Below, piece by piece: positions 8,305-16,599 of a stretch of 36,495 nucleotides of DNA; position 1 is the stretch's first letter, and each line of letters starts with the position of its first letter. Below the pieces are notes generated by a model that worked only from the letters and a program-made list of their open reading frames with translations, searched no databases and was not told where the DNA came from. A program made the translations under genes and the position numbers. The stretch is taken from NCBI GenBank assembly GCA_035524595.1, contig DATKOP010000045.1, positions 1 through 36,495 on the forward strand, given 5' to 3'. Origin of the DNA: CAIKZZ01 sp035524595 (lineage in GTDB: Bacteria > Pseudomonadota > Gammaproteobacteria > Steroidobacterales > Steroidobacteraceae).

Positions 8305-9678
8305 TCAGTGGTCGGCGGCCACCGCCCCCATCGAGTCGAGGAATGCGAGGATTTCCGCCGTCTTGGCCTTCATCAGCCGAAGGTCACCGCGGCTCTCGAC
8401 GTTGAGCCGGATCAGGGGCTCGGTGTTCGAGGACCTGAGGTTGAGGCGCCAGTCGTCGAACTCGATCGACAGCCCGTCGGTGTAGTCGACGCCGCGGGCG
8501 CCCGGGGCGTAGCGCGCCTCGACCGCGGCGATCGCCCGCGCCCCGTCCGGCACCCGCCGGTTGATCTCGCCGCTCGCCGGGAACAGCCGCATCCGCTCGC
8601 CGACCAGCGACGAGAGCGACTTGCCGGTGTCGGAAAGCACCTGCGCGACCACGAGCCACGGGATCATGCCGCTGTCGCAGTAGGCGAAGTCGCGAAAGTA
8701 GTGGTGCGCGCTCATTTCGCCCCCGTAGACGGCGTCGACCTCGCGCATCCGCGCCTTGATGAAGGCGTGGCCCGACTTGCACAGCACCGCCTCCCCGCCC
8801 GCGCCCGCGACGATGTCGAGCGTGTTCCAGGTGAGGCGCGGGTCGTGGACGATGCGCGCCCCGGGATGGCGCTTCAGGAACACCGAGGCGAGCAGCCCGA
8901 CGATGTAGTAGCCCTCGATGAAGGTGCCCTCCTCGTCGAAGAAGAAGCAGCGGTCGTAGTCGCCGTCCCAGGCGATGCCGAGATCGGCGCGCGCGCGGCG
9001 CACGGCCTCGATGACCGGCGCGTGGTTCTGCTCCAGCATCGGGTTCGGCACGCCGTTCGGGAAGGTGCCGTCGGCCTCGTGGTTCAGCTTCACCCACTGG
9101 AACGGCAGCTGCGGGGCCAGCTTGTCGATGATCAGGCCGGCACCGCCGTTGCCGGCGTTGCAGACGATCTTGAGCGGCTTCAGCGTCCGGCGGTCGACGT
9201 ACGAGAGCAGGTGCTCGACGTAGCGCGGGCCGGTATCGACGGCGCTCACGGCGCCCGGCCGCGCCGCCGCCGGGAACGAGCCGGCCTCGGCGAGCCGGCG
9301 GATGTCCTTGAGCCCCGTGTCGCCGGAGATCGGCCGCGAGCCCTCGCGCACGAACTTCATGCCGTTGTAGTCCGGCGGATTGTGGCTCGCGGTCACCATG
9401 ATGCCGCCGTCGAGGCCGAGCGCGAAGGTCGCGTAGTAGACCCCTTCCGTGCCGCACAGCCCGATGTCGACCACGTCGACGCCCGAGTCGACGAGGCCAC
9501 GGATCACGCTCTGCGCGAGCTCCGCGCTCGACAGGCGGATGTCGCGGCCGACGCAGACGCGCTTGGGCGACAGGAACGCCGCGTAGCCGCGCGCGACGCG
9601 GTAGGCGATGTCGGCGTTGAGCTCGGTCGGGATCCGGCCGCGCAGGTCGTAGGCTTTGAAGGCGGTGATCGCGGTCAT
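8305..9678 (-). CDS. manB: Phosphomannomutase/phosphoglucomutase
   Basis: A 457-residue alpha-D-phosphohexomutase that interconverts mannose-6-P and mannose-1-P (and often the glucose equivalents). The active-site phosphoserine loop is TASHNPP, with Ser98. The metal loop is DGDYDR (238-243). The sugar-specificity loop GEMSAHHYF appears around residue 320, and the phosphate-binding RSSNTEPLIRLNVE lies at the C-terminus. The length matches AlgC/ManB/XanA proteins (about 450-465). It is the last gene of ugd-manC-manB and supplies mannose-1-P to ManC. No clear Shine-Dalgarno precedes ATG 9678. The gene ends 96 bases before feoA, so feo has its own promoter. Confidence 0.93.
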   Translation of the reverse strand: MTAITAFKAYDLRGRIPTELNADIAYRVARGYAAFLSPKRVCVGRDIRLSSAELAQSVIRGLVDSGVDVVDIGLCGTEGVYYATFALGLDGGIMVTASHNPPDYNGMKFVREGSRPISGDTGLKDIRRLAEAGSFPAAARPGAVSAVDTGPRYVEHLLSYVDRRTLKPLKIVCNAGNGGAGLIIDKLAPQLPFQWVKLNHEADGTFPNGVPNPMLEQNHAPVIEAVRRARADLGIAWDGDYDRCFFFDEEGTFIEGYYIVGLLASVFLKRHPGARIVHDPRLTWNTLDIVAGAGGEAVLCKSGHAFIKARMREVDAVYGGEMSAHHYFRDFAYCDSGMIPWLVVAQVLSDTGKSLSSLVGERMRLFPASGEINRRVPDGARAIAAVEARYAPGARGVDYTDGLSIEFDDWRLNLRSSNTEPLIRLNVESRGDLRLMKAKTAEILAFLDSMGAVAADH

Positions 9679-9735
9679 CGGCGCTCGCTCTCGTGTGCGG
9701 ACCGGGCAGGGCGCGGCGGCGCCGCGCGCCGGCGG

Positions 9736-11160
9736 TCAGGTGTTGGTGCCTTCGCGGCCGTAGCGGTCCTCGAAGCGGACGATGTCGTCCTCGCCGAGAT
9801 ACGAGCCGGACTGCACCTCGATGATGTGCAGCTCGACCTTGCCCGGGTTCTCGATGCGGTGCTTGGCGCCGACCGGGATGTAAGTCGACTCGTTCTCGGA
9901 CAGGAGGAACACCTTGTCGTCGCAGGTGATGCGGGCGGTGCCCGAGACGACGATCCAGTGCTCGGCGCGGTGGTGGTGCATCTGCAGCGACAGCGTCGCA
10001 CCCGGCTTCACCGTCAGGCGCTTCACCTGGAAGCGCGCGCCGGCGTCGACGCTGTCGTAGCTGCCCCACGGCCGGAACACCTCGCGGTGCAGCGCCGGCT
10101 CGCTGCGGCCCTGCTGCTTGAGCCGCGCGACGAGGTTCTTGACGTCCTGGACCCGCTCCCGCGGCGCGACCAGCACCGCGTCCTTGGTCTCGACGACGAC
10201 GTGGTCCCTGAGCCCGACGGTCGCGACCAGCCGCTCGGTCGAGTACAGGTAGCAGCCGGAGGAGTCCTCGGTCACGACGTCGCCGCGGGTGACGTTGCCG
10301 GCGGCGTCCGGGGCGAGGCTCTCGTGCAGCGCCGACCAGGAGCCGACGTCGCTCCAGCCGGCGTCGAGCGGCACGACGACCGCGTCGCGGGTCTTCTCCA
10401 TGACCGCGTAGTCGATCGAGTCGCTCGGGCAGCGGCCGAAGGCCGCGGCGTCGAGCCGCGTGAAGTCGAGGTCGCGCTTCGCCGCCGCGAGCGCCGCCTC
10501 GCAGTCGGCGAGCATCGCCGGCGCGAGGCGCCTGAGCTCCTCGAGGTAGCGGCGCGCGCCGAACAGGAACATGCCGCTGTTCCACAGGTAGTCGCCGGCC
10601 GCGAGGTAGCGGGCGGCGCGGGCGGCGTCCGGCTTCTCGACGAACTCGGCGATCGGGTACGCGGGGCCCGCGCCGCCGGCGCGGCGGATGTAGCCGTAGC
10701 CGGTCTCGGCCTTGGTCGGCACGACGCCGAAGGTGACGAGCTTGCCGGCGGCGGCGGCGGCGAGCCCGGCGCGCACGGCGCGGTGGAACGCGGCGACGTC
10801 CTTGAGGAGGTGATCCGCCGGCATGACCAGCAGCACCGGCTCCTCGCCGGGCGGCGCCGCGGCCAGCGCCGCGAGCGCGGCGACCGCGACCGCGGGCGCG
10901 GTGTTGCGGCCGACCGGCTCGAGCACGATGGCCGCGGGCGCGACCCCGATCTGGCGCAGCTGCTCGGCGACCATGAAGCGGTGGTGCTCGTTGCAGACGA
11001 CGACCGGCCCGGCGGCGCTCAGCCCCTCGATGCGGCGCGCCGTGTCCTGCAGCATCGTCTCGTCGCCGACCAGCGGCAGCAGCTGCTTCGGGTACAGCTC
11101 GCGCGACAGCGGCCAGAGCCTGGTGCCCGAGCCGCCGGACAGGATGACGGGGACCAGCAT
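9736..11160 (-). CDS. manC: Mannose-1-P guanylyltransferase / mannose-6-P isomerase
   Basis: A 474-residue bifunctional type II enzyme (ManC/XanB/AlgA). The N-terminal nucleotidyltransferase starts with SGGSGTRLWPLSRELYPKQ (8-26), which carries the pyrophosphorylase signature, and makes GDP-mannose from mannose-1-P and GTP. FVEKPD lies further in. The C-terminal cupin isomerase domain contains RPWGSYDSVD, a VKPGATLSLQMHHHRAEHW metal-binding His cluster and IPVGAKHRIENPG. The length is typical. It follows ugd after 28 bases and is 57 bases ahead of manB, so one transcript is likely. Its products feed mannose-, fucose- or rhamnose-type polysaccharide building blocks. Confidence 0.95.
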   Translation of the reverse strand: MLVPVILSGGSGTRLWPLSRELYPKQLLPLVGDETMLQDTARRIEGLSAAGPVVVCNEHHRFMVAEQLRQIGVAPAAIVLEPVGRNTAPAVAVAALAALAAAPPGEEPVLLVMPADHLLKDVAAFHRAVRAGLAAAAAGKLVTFGVVPTKAETGYGYIRRAGGAGPAYPIAEFVEKPDAARAARYLAAGDYLWNSGMFLFGARRYLEELRRLAPAMLADCEAALAAAKRDLDFTRLDAAAFGRCPSDSIDYAVMEKTRDAVVVPLDAGWSDVGSWSALHESLAPDAAGNVTRGDVVTEDSSGCYLYSTERLVATVGLRDHVVVETKDAVLVAPRERVQDVKNLVARLKQQGRSEPALHREVFRPWGSYDSVDAGARFQVKRLTVKPGATLSLQMHHHRAEHWIVVSGTARITCDDKVFLLSENESTYIPVGAKHRIENPGKVELHIIEVQSGSYLGEDDIVRFEDRYGREGTNT

Positions 11161-11188
11161 CGTGGCGGTTCCTCGCGGTCGATGGCGA

Positions 11189-12535
11189 TCAGGCGCCGGC
11201 CGCCGGCACCTTGGCGCCGCGGCCGATGCCGTAGTAGGTGAAGCCGAAGCGCTGCATCAGCTGCGGATCGTAGAGGTTGCGGCCGTCGAAGATCACCGGC
11301 GTCGAGAGCGCCGCCCGGATCGCGTCGAAGTCGGGGCTGCGAAACTCCTGCCACTCGGTGACGATGACGAGCCCGTCGGCGCCCTGCAACGCCTCCTCCA
11401 TGCTGGCGCAGAGCGCAAGGTCCGCGCGCTCGCCGAACAGCCGGCGCGCTTCCGCCATCGCCACCGGATCGTAGGCACGGACCCTGGCTCCGTCCGCCCA
11501 CAGCGACTCGAGCAGCACGCGGCTCGGCGCCTCGCGCATGTCGTCGGTGTTCGGCTTGAAGGCGAGGCCCCAGACCGCGAAGGTCCGCCCGCCGAGCCGG
11601 CCGCCGAAGTGCGCGCTGATCTTCTGGTGCAGCACGCGCTTCTGGCGCGCGTTGACGGCCTCGACCGCGCCCAGCAGGTTCGACTCGTAGCCGACCGCCC
11701 GCGCCGAGCGCTCCAGCGCCTGCACGTCCTTCGGGAAGCACGAGCCGCCGTAGCCGACGCCCGGGTAGATGAAGCCGTAGCCGATGCGCGGGTCCGAGCC
11801 GATCCCGAGGCGTACCTTCTCGACGTCGGCGCCGAGCAGCTCGGCGAGGTTCGCCATCTCGTTCATGAACGAGATCTTGGTCGCGAGCATCGCGTTCGCG
11901 GCGTACTTGGTGAGCTCCGCCGAGCGGATGTCCATGACGATCAGCCGGTCGTGGTTGCGCGTGAACGGCTCGTAGAGCGCGCGCATGAGCTCGGTCACCC
12001 GCGGGTTGTCCGTGCCGATGATGATCCGGTCCGGGCGGTTGAAGTCGCTGATCGCCGCCCCCTCCTTGAGGAATTCGGGGTTCGAGACGACGTCGAACTC
12101 GACCGCGGCGCTGCGCCGCGCGAGCGTCTCGACGAGCGCGGCGCGCACCTTGTCCGCGGTCCCGGTCGGGACGGTCGACTTCGTGATCACGACCTTGTAG
12201 TCGTTCATGTGCTCGGCGATCGTGCGCGCGACCGTGAGCACGTGCTTCAGGTCCGCCGAGCCGTCCTCGTCCGGCGGCGTGCCGACGGCGATCATCTGGA
12301 ACAGCCCGTGCGCGACGCCCTCGGCCGCGTCGAGCGTGAACTTGAGACGGCCCTTGGCCTGGTTGCGCGCGATGAGTTCGTCGAGCCCGGGCTCGTGGAT
12401 CGGCACCTCGCCGCGGCCCAGCATCTCGACCTTGCGCGGGTCGACGTCGACGCAGACCACGTGGTTGCCGGCCTCGGCAAGACAGGCGCCGGTTACGAGG
12501 CCGACGTAACCTGAACCGAAGATCGTGATGCGCAT
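11189..12535 (-). CDS. ugd: UDP-glucose 6-dehydrogenase
   Basis: A 448-residue cytoplasmic enzyme that oxidises UDP-glucose twice with NAD+ to UDP-glucuronate. The N-terminal Rossmann motif is FGSGYVG (6-12), with the acidic ribose binder at D30. EFLKEGAA (154-161) and the catalytic-cysteine loop GYGGSCFPKD with Cys266 are intact. The C-terminal UDP-binding domain includes WGLAFKPNTDDMREAPS. The length is standard. It leads the ugd-manC-manB run. GMD-like or UDP-ManNAc dehydrogenases share the fold, but the NPEFLKEG and GGSCFPKD blocks favour Ugd. Confidence 0.94.
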   Translation of the reverse strand: MRITIFGSGYVGLVTGACLAEAGNHVVCVDVDPRKVEMLGRGEVPIHEPGLDELIARNQAKGRLKFTLDAAEGVAHGLFQMIAVGTPPDEDGSADLKHVLTVARTIAEHMNDYKVVITKSTVPTGTADKVRAALVETLARRSAAVEFDVVSNPEFLKEGAAISDFNRPDRIIIGTDNPRVTELMRALYEPFTRNHDRLIVMDIRSAELTKYAANAMLATKISFMNEMANLAELLGADVEKVRLGIGSDPRIGYGFIYPGVGYGGSCFPKDVQALERSARAVGYESNLLGAVEAVNARQKRVLHQKISAHFGGRLGGRTFAVWGLAFKPNTDDMREAPSRVLLESLWADGARVRAYDPVAMAEARRLFGERADLALCASMEEALQGADGLVIVTEWQEFRSPDFDAIRAALSTPVIFDGRNLYDPQLMQRFGFTYYGIGRGAKVPAAGA

Positions 12536-12549
12536 CGCAGGGCCTTGTT

Positions 12550-12567
12550 CTCAATAGGAAAATTGAG
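12550..12567 (-). repeat. Inverted repeat in ugd 5' region
   Basis: CTCAAT (12550-12555) and ATTGAG (12562-12567) are perfect inverted arms around a 6-base spacer, 15-32 bases before the ugd ATG, in an AT-rich patch. This may be an operator or a weak mRNA hairpin. Confidence 0.35.
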
Positions 12568-12573
12568 CGGCGA

Positions 12574-12602
12574 AGGGTACGCGCTCAGCGCCGGCCCGTA
12601 AA
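12574..12602 (-). promoter_or_regulatory. Candidate ugd-manC-manB promoter
   Basis: On the minus strand TTTACG (12602-12597) and TACCCT (12579-12574) are separated by 17 bases (4/6 and 3/6 matches to sigma-70 boxes). TTTACG sits in the loop and arm of a GCCCGT/ACGGGC hairpin (12594-12610), so regulation by structure or a dyad-binding protein is possible. This is the only promoter-like pair I find between truB and ugd. Confidence 0.3.
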
Positions 12603-12759
12603 GCACGGGCTGCCCGACGTCGCGCGCTCGGCCGCCGCGCGGCGCGCGCGAGGCGCTCGCCCGCGGCCGCGCGGACCGCTCGCCCGCGTGCGTCGTCCCG
12701 ACCGCAGCAAACCGTTGCAAGCCATTGTTTCAGATTGCCTCGCCGTGGTCGCCGCGGCC

Positions 12760-13695
12760 TCAGTCCGCCGCGGCCTCGGTCATCATCCTGAGCGGGCGCA
12801 CCAGCAGCCCAGCCGCGTCGCTCTCGCCGAGCCCGAGGAAGGCGCCGCCCGGCGCGTACAGGCGGACGCGCGCGCCGGGTCCCGCCAGCGCGGCCACCGG
12901 CTGCCCGTGCCGGAAGCGGCTCGCCTCGCCGGCGCCGAGGGTGACTGCGGGCAAGCCGGCGAGCGCCGCGTCCGTCGGCAGCAGCAGCGCATCGAGCGCC
13001 GCTGTCTCGCCCGCGAGCGCCTCGAGCTCGGCGAGCGCGTGCGGCGTCGCGCCCGCGAAGGCGCCGCCGAACGACGTGCGGCGCAGCGCCGTCAGGTGGC
13101 CGACGCTGCCGAGCGCGCGCGCGATGTCCTCGCCGAGCGTACGCACGTAGGTGCCCTTGGAACAGGTGACCTCGAAGTCGAGCTCCGCCGGGCGCAGCCC
13201 GAGCAGCAGCAGCCGCTCGATGCGCACCGGCCGCGCGGACCGCTCGACCTCGACGCCGCGGCGCGCGAGCGCATAGAGCGGCTCACCGTCGCGCTTCAGC
13301 GCCGAGTACATCGGCGGCACCTGCTGGCCGGGCCCGACGAGGCCGGCGAGCGCCTCGCCGACCGCCGCCGCGTCGAGCGGCGGCACCGGTGCGCGCTCGA
13401 CGACCTCGCCCTCGCGGTCCCCGGTGGCCGTGCGCGCGCCGAGCGCGAGCGTCGCGCGGTAGGTCTTGTCGGCGTCGAGCAGCAGGCCCGCCACCTTGGT
13501 CGCCTGGCCGAAGCACAGCGGCAGCACGCCGGTCGCGAGCGGGTCGAGGCTGCCGGTGTGGCCGGCCTTGCGCGCGCGGAAGATGCGCCGCACGCGCTGC
13601 AGCGCCTGGTTCGAGGACAGCCCCGCGGGCTTGTCGAGCAGCAGGATCCCGTCGACCGTCCGCCACTCGGGCCGCGGCCGGGCGGGCGCGCTCAT
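12760..13695 (-). CDS. truB: tRNA pseudouridine(55) synthase
   Basis: A 311-residue enzyme that converts U55 of the T loop to pseudouridine in most tRNAs. The N-terminus has GILLLDKPAGLSSNQALQ, and the catalytic block AGHTGSLDPLATGVLPLC contains the nucleophile Asp51. Later blocks YSALKRDGEPLYALAR and CSKGTYVRTLGEDIARALG are standard, and a PUA-like C-terminal region follows. The start ATG overlaps the rbfA stop (ATGA). It is the last gene of the rimP-nusA-infB-rbfA-truB operon. In many proteobacteria rpsO and pnp follow directly; here ugd follows on the same strand after 224 bases. Confidence 0.96.
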   Translation of the reverse strand: MSAPARPRPEWRTVDGILLLDKPAGLSSNQALQRVRRIFRARKAGHTGSLDPLATGVLPLCFGQATKVAGLLLDADKTYRATLALGARTATGDREGEVVERAPVPPLDAAAVGEALAGLVGPGQQVPPMYSALKRDGEPLYALARRGVEVERSARPVRIERLLLLGLRPAELDFEVTCSKGTYVRTLGEDIARALGSVGHLTALRRTSFGGAFAGATPHALAELEALAGETAALDALLLPTDAALAGLPAVTLGAGEASRFRHGQPVAALAGPGARVRLYAPGGAFLGLGESDAAGLLVRPLRMMTEAAAD

Positions 13696-14105
13696 GGCGC
13701 CGGCTCGTCCCCGGCGTCGGCGGCCGCGGGCGGCGCGCCGTCGGCGCGCTCGGCGTCGTCCCTGACGGCGGCGCTGATCAGCGCCGACACCCGGGCCGCG
13801 CGCTCGATCGACTCGTCCGGCAGGAAGCGCAGCTCCGGGACGCTGCGCATGCCGAGCTGCTTCTTGAGGTGGATGCGCAGGAAGCCCGCGGCGGAGGCGA
13901 GCGCCGCGCCGACCTCGTCGGCCGGGCGCCGCTGGTCGAAGGGCAGGAAGAACACCTTGGCGTGCGTCAGGTCGCGGCTGACCTCGACCGCGGTGATCGT
14001 CACCAGCCCGACGCGCGGATCCTTGACCTCGCGGCGGATCAGCTCGGCGAGCAGCCGCTGGATCTGCTCGCCGACGCGCTGGCTCCTGTGGAACTCGCGC
14101 GGCAC
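13692..14105 (-). CDS. rbfA: 30S ribosome-binding factor
   Basis: A 137-residue KH-like protein that acts in late 30S maturation near the 16S 5' helix. Recognisable blocks are SQRVGEQIQRLLAELIRREVKDPRVGLVTITAVEVSRDL in the first third and AKVFFLPF after it, with LRFLPDESIERAARVSALI at the end of the core. An acidic/Ala-Pro-rich tail closes the protein. The start is GTG 14105, one base after the infB stop. The stop overlaps truB ATG. Position and length are both typical. Confidence 0.95.
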   Translation of the reverse strand: MPREFHRSQRVGEQIQRLLAELIRREVKDPRVGLVTITAVEVSRDLTHAKVFFLPFDQRRPADEVGAALASAAGFLRIHLKKQLGMRSVPELRFLPDESIERAARVSALISAAVRDDAERADGAPPAAADAGDEPAP

Positions 14106-14106
14106 G

Positions 14107-16587
14107 TCACAGCGTACGCGTCGTCACGACGCGCTCGTAGCACTCGATCTGGTCGCCGGCGCGGACGTCGTTGTAGTCCTTGACCGCGATGCCGCACTCG
14201 GTGCCGGCACGGACCTCGTTGACGTCGTCCTTGAAGCGCCTGAGCGACTCGAGCGCGCCCTCGAAGATCACGACGTTGTCCCTGAGCACGCGGATCGGGT
14301 TGTTGCGCTTGACGAAGCCCTCGGTGATCAGGCAGCCCGCCACCTGGCCGAACTTGCTCGAGCGGAACACCTCGCGCACCTGCGCGAGTCCGACGATCTG
14401 GTCGCGCACCTCCGGCGCCAGCATGCCCGAGAGCGCGTTGCGCACGTCGTCGATGGCCTCGTAGATGATGCTGTAGTGGCGCAGGTCGACGCCGTTGTCC
14501 TTGATCGCGGTGCGCGCGGCGGCGTCGGCGCGGACGTTGAAGGCGATGATGCGCGCCTTCGAGGCGACCGCCAGCATGACGTCGGACTCGGTGATGCCGC
14601 CGACGCCCGAGGACACCACCTTGACCGCGACCTCGGCGGTGGAGAGCTTGGTGAGCGCATCGCGCAGCGCCTCCGCCGAGCCCTGCACGTCGGCCTTGAT
14701 CACCACCTGCACCGTCTGCAGCTTGCCCTCGAGCGGCGAGAACACGTCCTCGATCTTGGTCGGCGTGCGCGCCAGCTTGACGTCGCGGAACTTGCCCTGG
14801 CGGTACAGCGCGACCTCGCGCGCCTTGCGCTCGCTCTCGACGACCAGCAGCTCGTCGCCGGCGTTCGGCGCACCGGACAGCCCGAGCACCTGCACCGGGA
14901 TCGAGGGGCCGGCGCTCTCGACCGCGGCGCCGGTCTCGTCGAACATCGCGCGCACGCGGCCGAACTCCTGGCCGGCCAGCAGCGGGTCGCCGGACCTGAG
15001 CGTGCCGCGCTTGACCAGCACGGTCGCGACCGCGCCGCGGCCCTTCTCGATGCTCGCCTCGAGCACGACGCCGGCGGCCGGCCCGTCGGTGGGCGCCTTC
15101 AGCTCGAGCACCTCGGCCTGCAGCGCGAGCGTCTCGAGCAGCTGCTCGACGCCGGCGCCGGTGCGGGCCGAGACCGGCACGAACATCACCTCGCCGCCGT
15201 ACTCCTCGGGGATCACGCCGTGCTGCACCAGCTCGTTCTTGACGCGGTCCGGCTCGGCCTCCGGCTTGTCGATCTTGTTGAGCGCGACCACGAGCGGCAC
15301 CTCGGCCGCGCGGGCGTGCTCGATCGCCTCGACCGTCTGCGGCATGACGCCGTCGTCGGCCGCGACCACCAGCACGACGATGTCGGTGACCTGCGCGCCG
15401 CGGGCGCGCATCGCCGTGAAGGCCGCGTGGCCCGGCGTGTCGATGAAGGTGATGATGCCGCGCGGCGTCTGGATGTGGTACGCGCCGATGTGCTGCGTGA
15501 TGCCGCCGGCCTCGCCGGCCGCGACCTTGGTGTGGCGGATGTAGTCGAGCAGCGAGGTCTTGCCGTGGTCGACGTGGCCCATGATCGTCACCACCGGCGG
15601 GCGCGGCTGCGCCTCGGCGCCGGCGGCGGCCTCGGTCTGCAGGTCCTCCTCGAGCGCGTTCTCGCGGATCGCCTTGGCCGTGTGGCCCATCTCCTCGACC
15701 ACCAGCACCGCGGTGTCCTGGTCGAGCGGCTGGTTGATCGTCGCCATGACGCCCATGTTCATCAGCGTCTTGATGACCTCGCTGCCCTTGACCGCGATCT
15801 TCTGCGCGAGCTCGGCGACCGTGATCGTCTCGGGGATCGAGACCTCGCGCTTGACCGGCTGCGTCGGCATCTCGAAGGCGTGCCGGCCCTCGGCGGCGGG
15901 CGCGACGCCGCGGCGGCCGCGCACCGGCTTCTTCTTCTTGTAGCGCGAGCTGACGTCGGTCGAGACGTGCAGCTCCTGGCGCCCGTAGCGGGTCTCGCGC
16001 GTATCGGCGTCGGCGGCCTTGGGCCGCTCGGCGGCCTTGCGCTGGCGCTCGGCCTCGTCGCGCTCGCGCTGCTCGGCCTGGCGGCGGACCTCTTCCTCGG
16101 CGGCCTTGCGCGCGTCCTCCTCGCGCTTGCGGTTCTCCTCGTCGCTGCGGCGGCGGGCTTCCTCGGCCTCCTTGCGCTGCTGCTCCTCCTCGACCGCGCG
16201 CCGCGCGGCCTCCTCGGCCTCGCGCTGGCGGTCGATCTCCTCCTGCGCGAGGCGCGCCTGCTCCTCGAGCACGCCGCGGTTGATGTAGGTGCGCTTGGTG
16301 CGCACCTCGACGCTGACGGTGCGCGCGCGGCCCTGCGCGGCGCTGACCTTGATCTCGCTCTGGGTCTTGCGCTTCAGCGTGATCTTGCGCGGGCCCGCGG
16401 TCGCGACCTCCTCGGCGGCGCGGCCGTGCGCGCGGCGCAGGTGCGACAGCAGCTCGGTCTTGGCCTCGTCGCTGATGCGGTCCTCCGCGCCGGCGACGCG
16501 GATGCCGGCCTCGTCAAGCTGCTTGAGCAGCTTGTCGACCGGCACCTTGAGCACCTCGGCGAACTGGGCAACGGTGACGTCAGACAT
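14107..16587 (-). CDS. infB: Translation initiation factor IF-2
   Basis: An 826-residue GTPase that brings initiator tRNA to the 30S subunit and promotes subunit joining. An IF2-N helical domain occupies residues 1-53. A highly charged Glu/Arg/Ala helix region follows at about 108-190, and a second IF2-N-like segment at about 250-310. The G domain begins with GHVDHGKT (337-344), followed by DTPGH and NKID. IF2 domains II-IV with the C-terminal fMet-tRNA binding part complete it. The start ATG 16587 has GGAG upstream. It lies 12 bases after nusA, in the conserved order nusA-infB-rbfA. Confidence 0.97.
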   Translation of the reverse strand: MSDVTVAQFAEVLKVPVDKLLKQLDEAGIRVAGAEDRISDEAKTELLSHLRRAHGRAAEEVATAGPRKITLKRKTQSEIKVSAAQGRARTVSVEVRTKRTYINRGVLEEQARLAQEEIDRQREAEEAARRAVEEEQQRKEAEEARRRSDEENRKREEDARKAAEEEVRRQAEQRERDEAERQRKAAERPKAADADTRETRYGRQELHVSTDVSSRYKKKKPVRGRRGVAPAAEGRHAFEMPTQPVKREVSIPETITVAELAQKIAVKGSEVIKTLMNMGVMATINQPLDQDTAVLVVEEMGHTAKAIRENALEEDLQTEAAAGAEAQPRPPVVTIMGHVDHGKTSLLDYIRHTKVAAGEAGGITQHIGAYHIQTPRGIITFIDTPGHAAFTAMRARGAQVTDIVVLVVAADDGVMPQTVEAIEHARAAEVPLVVALNKIDKPEAEPDRVKNELVQHGVIPEEYGGEVMFVPVSARTGAGVEQLLETLALQAEVLELKAPTDGPAAGVVLEASIEKGRGAVATVLVKRGTLRSGDPLLAGQEFGRVRAMFDETGAAVESAGPSIPVQVLGLSGAPNAGDELLVVESERKAREVALYRQGKFRDVKLARTPTKIEDVFSPLEGKLQTVQVVIKADVQGSAEALRDALTKLSTAEVAVKVVSSGVGGITESDVMLAVASKARIIAFNVRADAAARTAIKDNGVDLRHYSIIYEAIDDVRNALSGMLAPEVRDQIVGLAQVREVFRSSKFGQVAGCLITEGFVKRNNPIRVLRDNVVIFEGALESLRRFKDDVNEVRAGTECGIAVKDYNDVRAGDQIECYERVVTTRTL

Positions 16588-16599
16588 GCAGGAGGCTCC

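Noticed and set aside
8242..11241. 999-codon plus-strand open frame opposite manB and manC
   Set aside because: Low-complexity Arg/Val/Asp-rich translation, with both enzymes clearly encoded on the minus strand.
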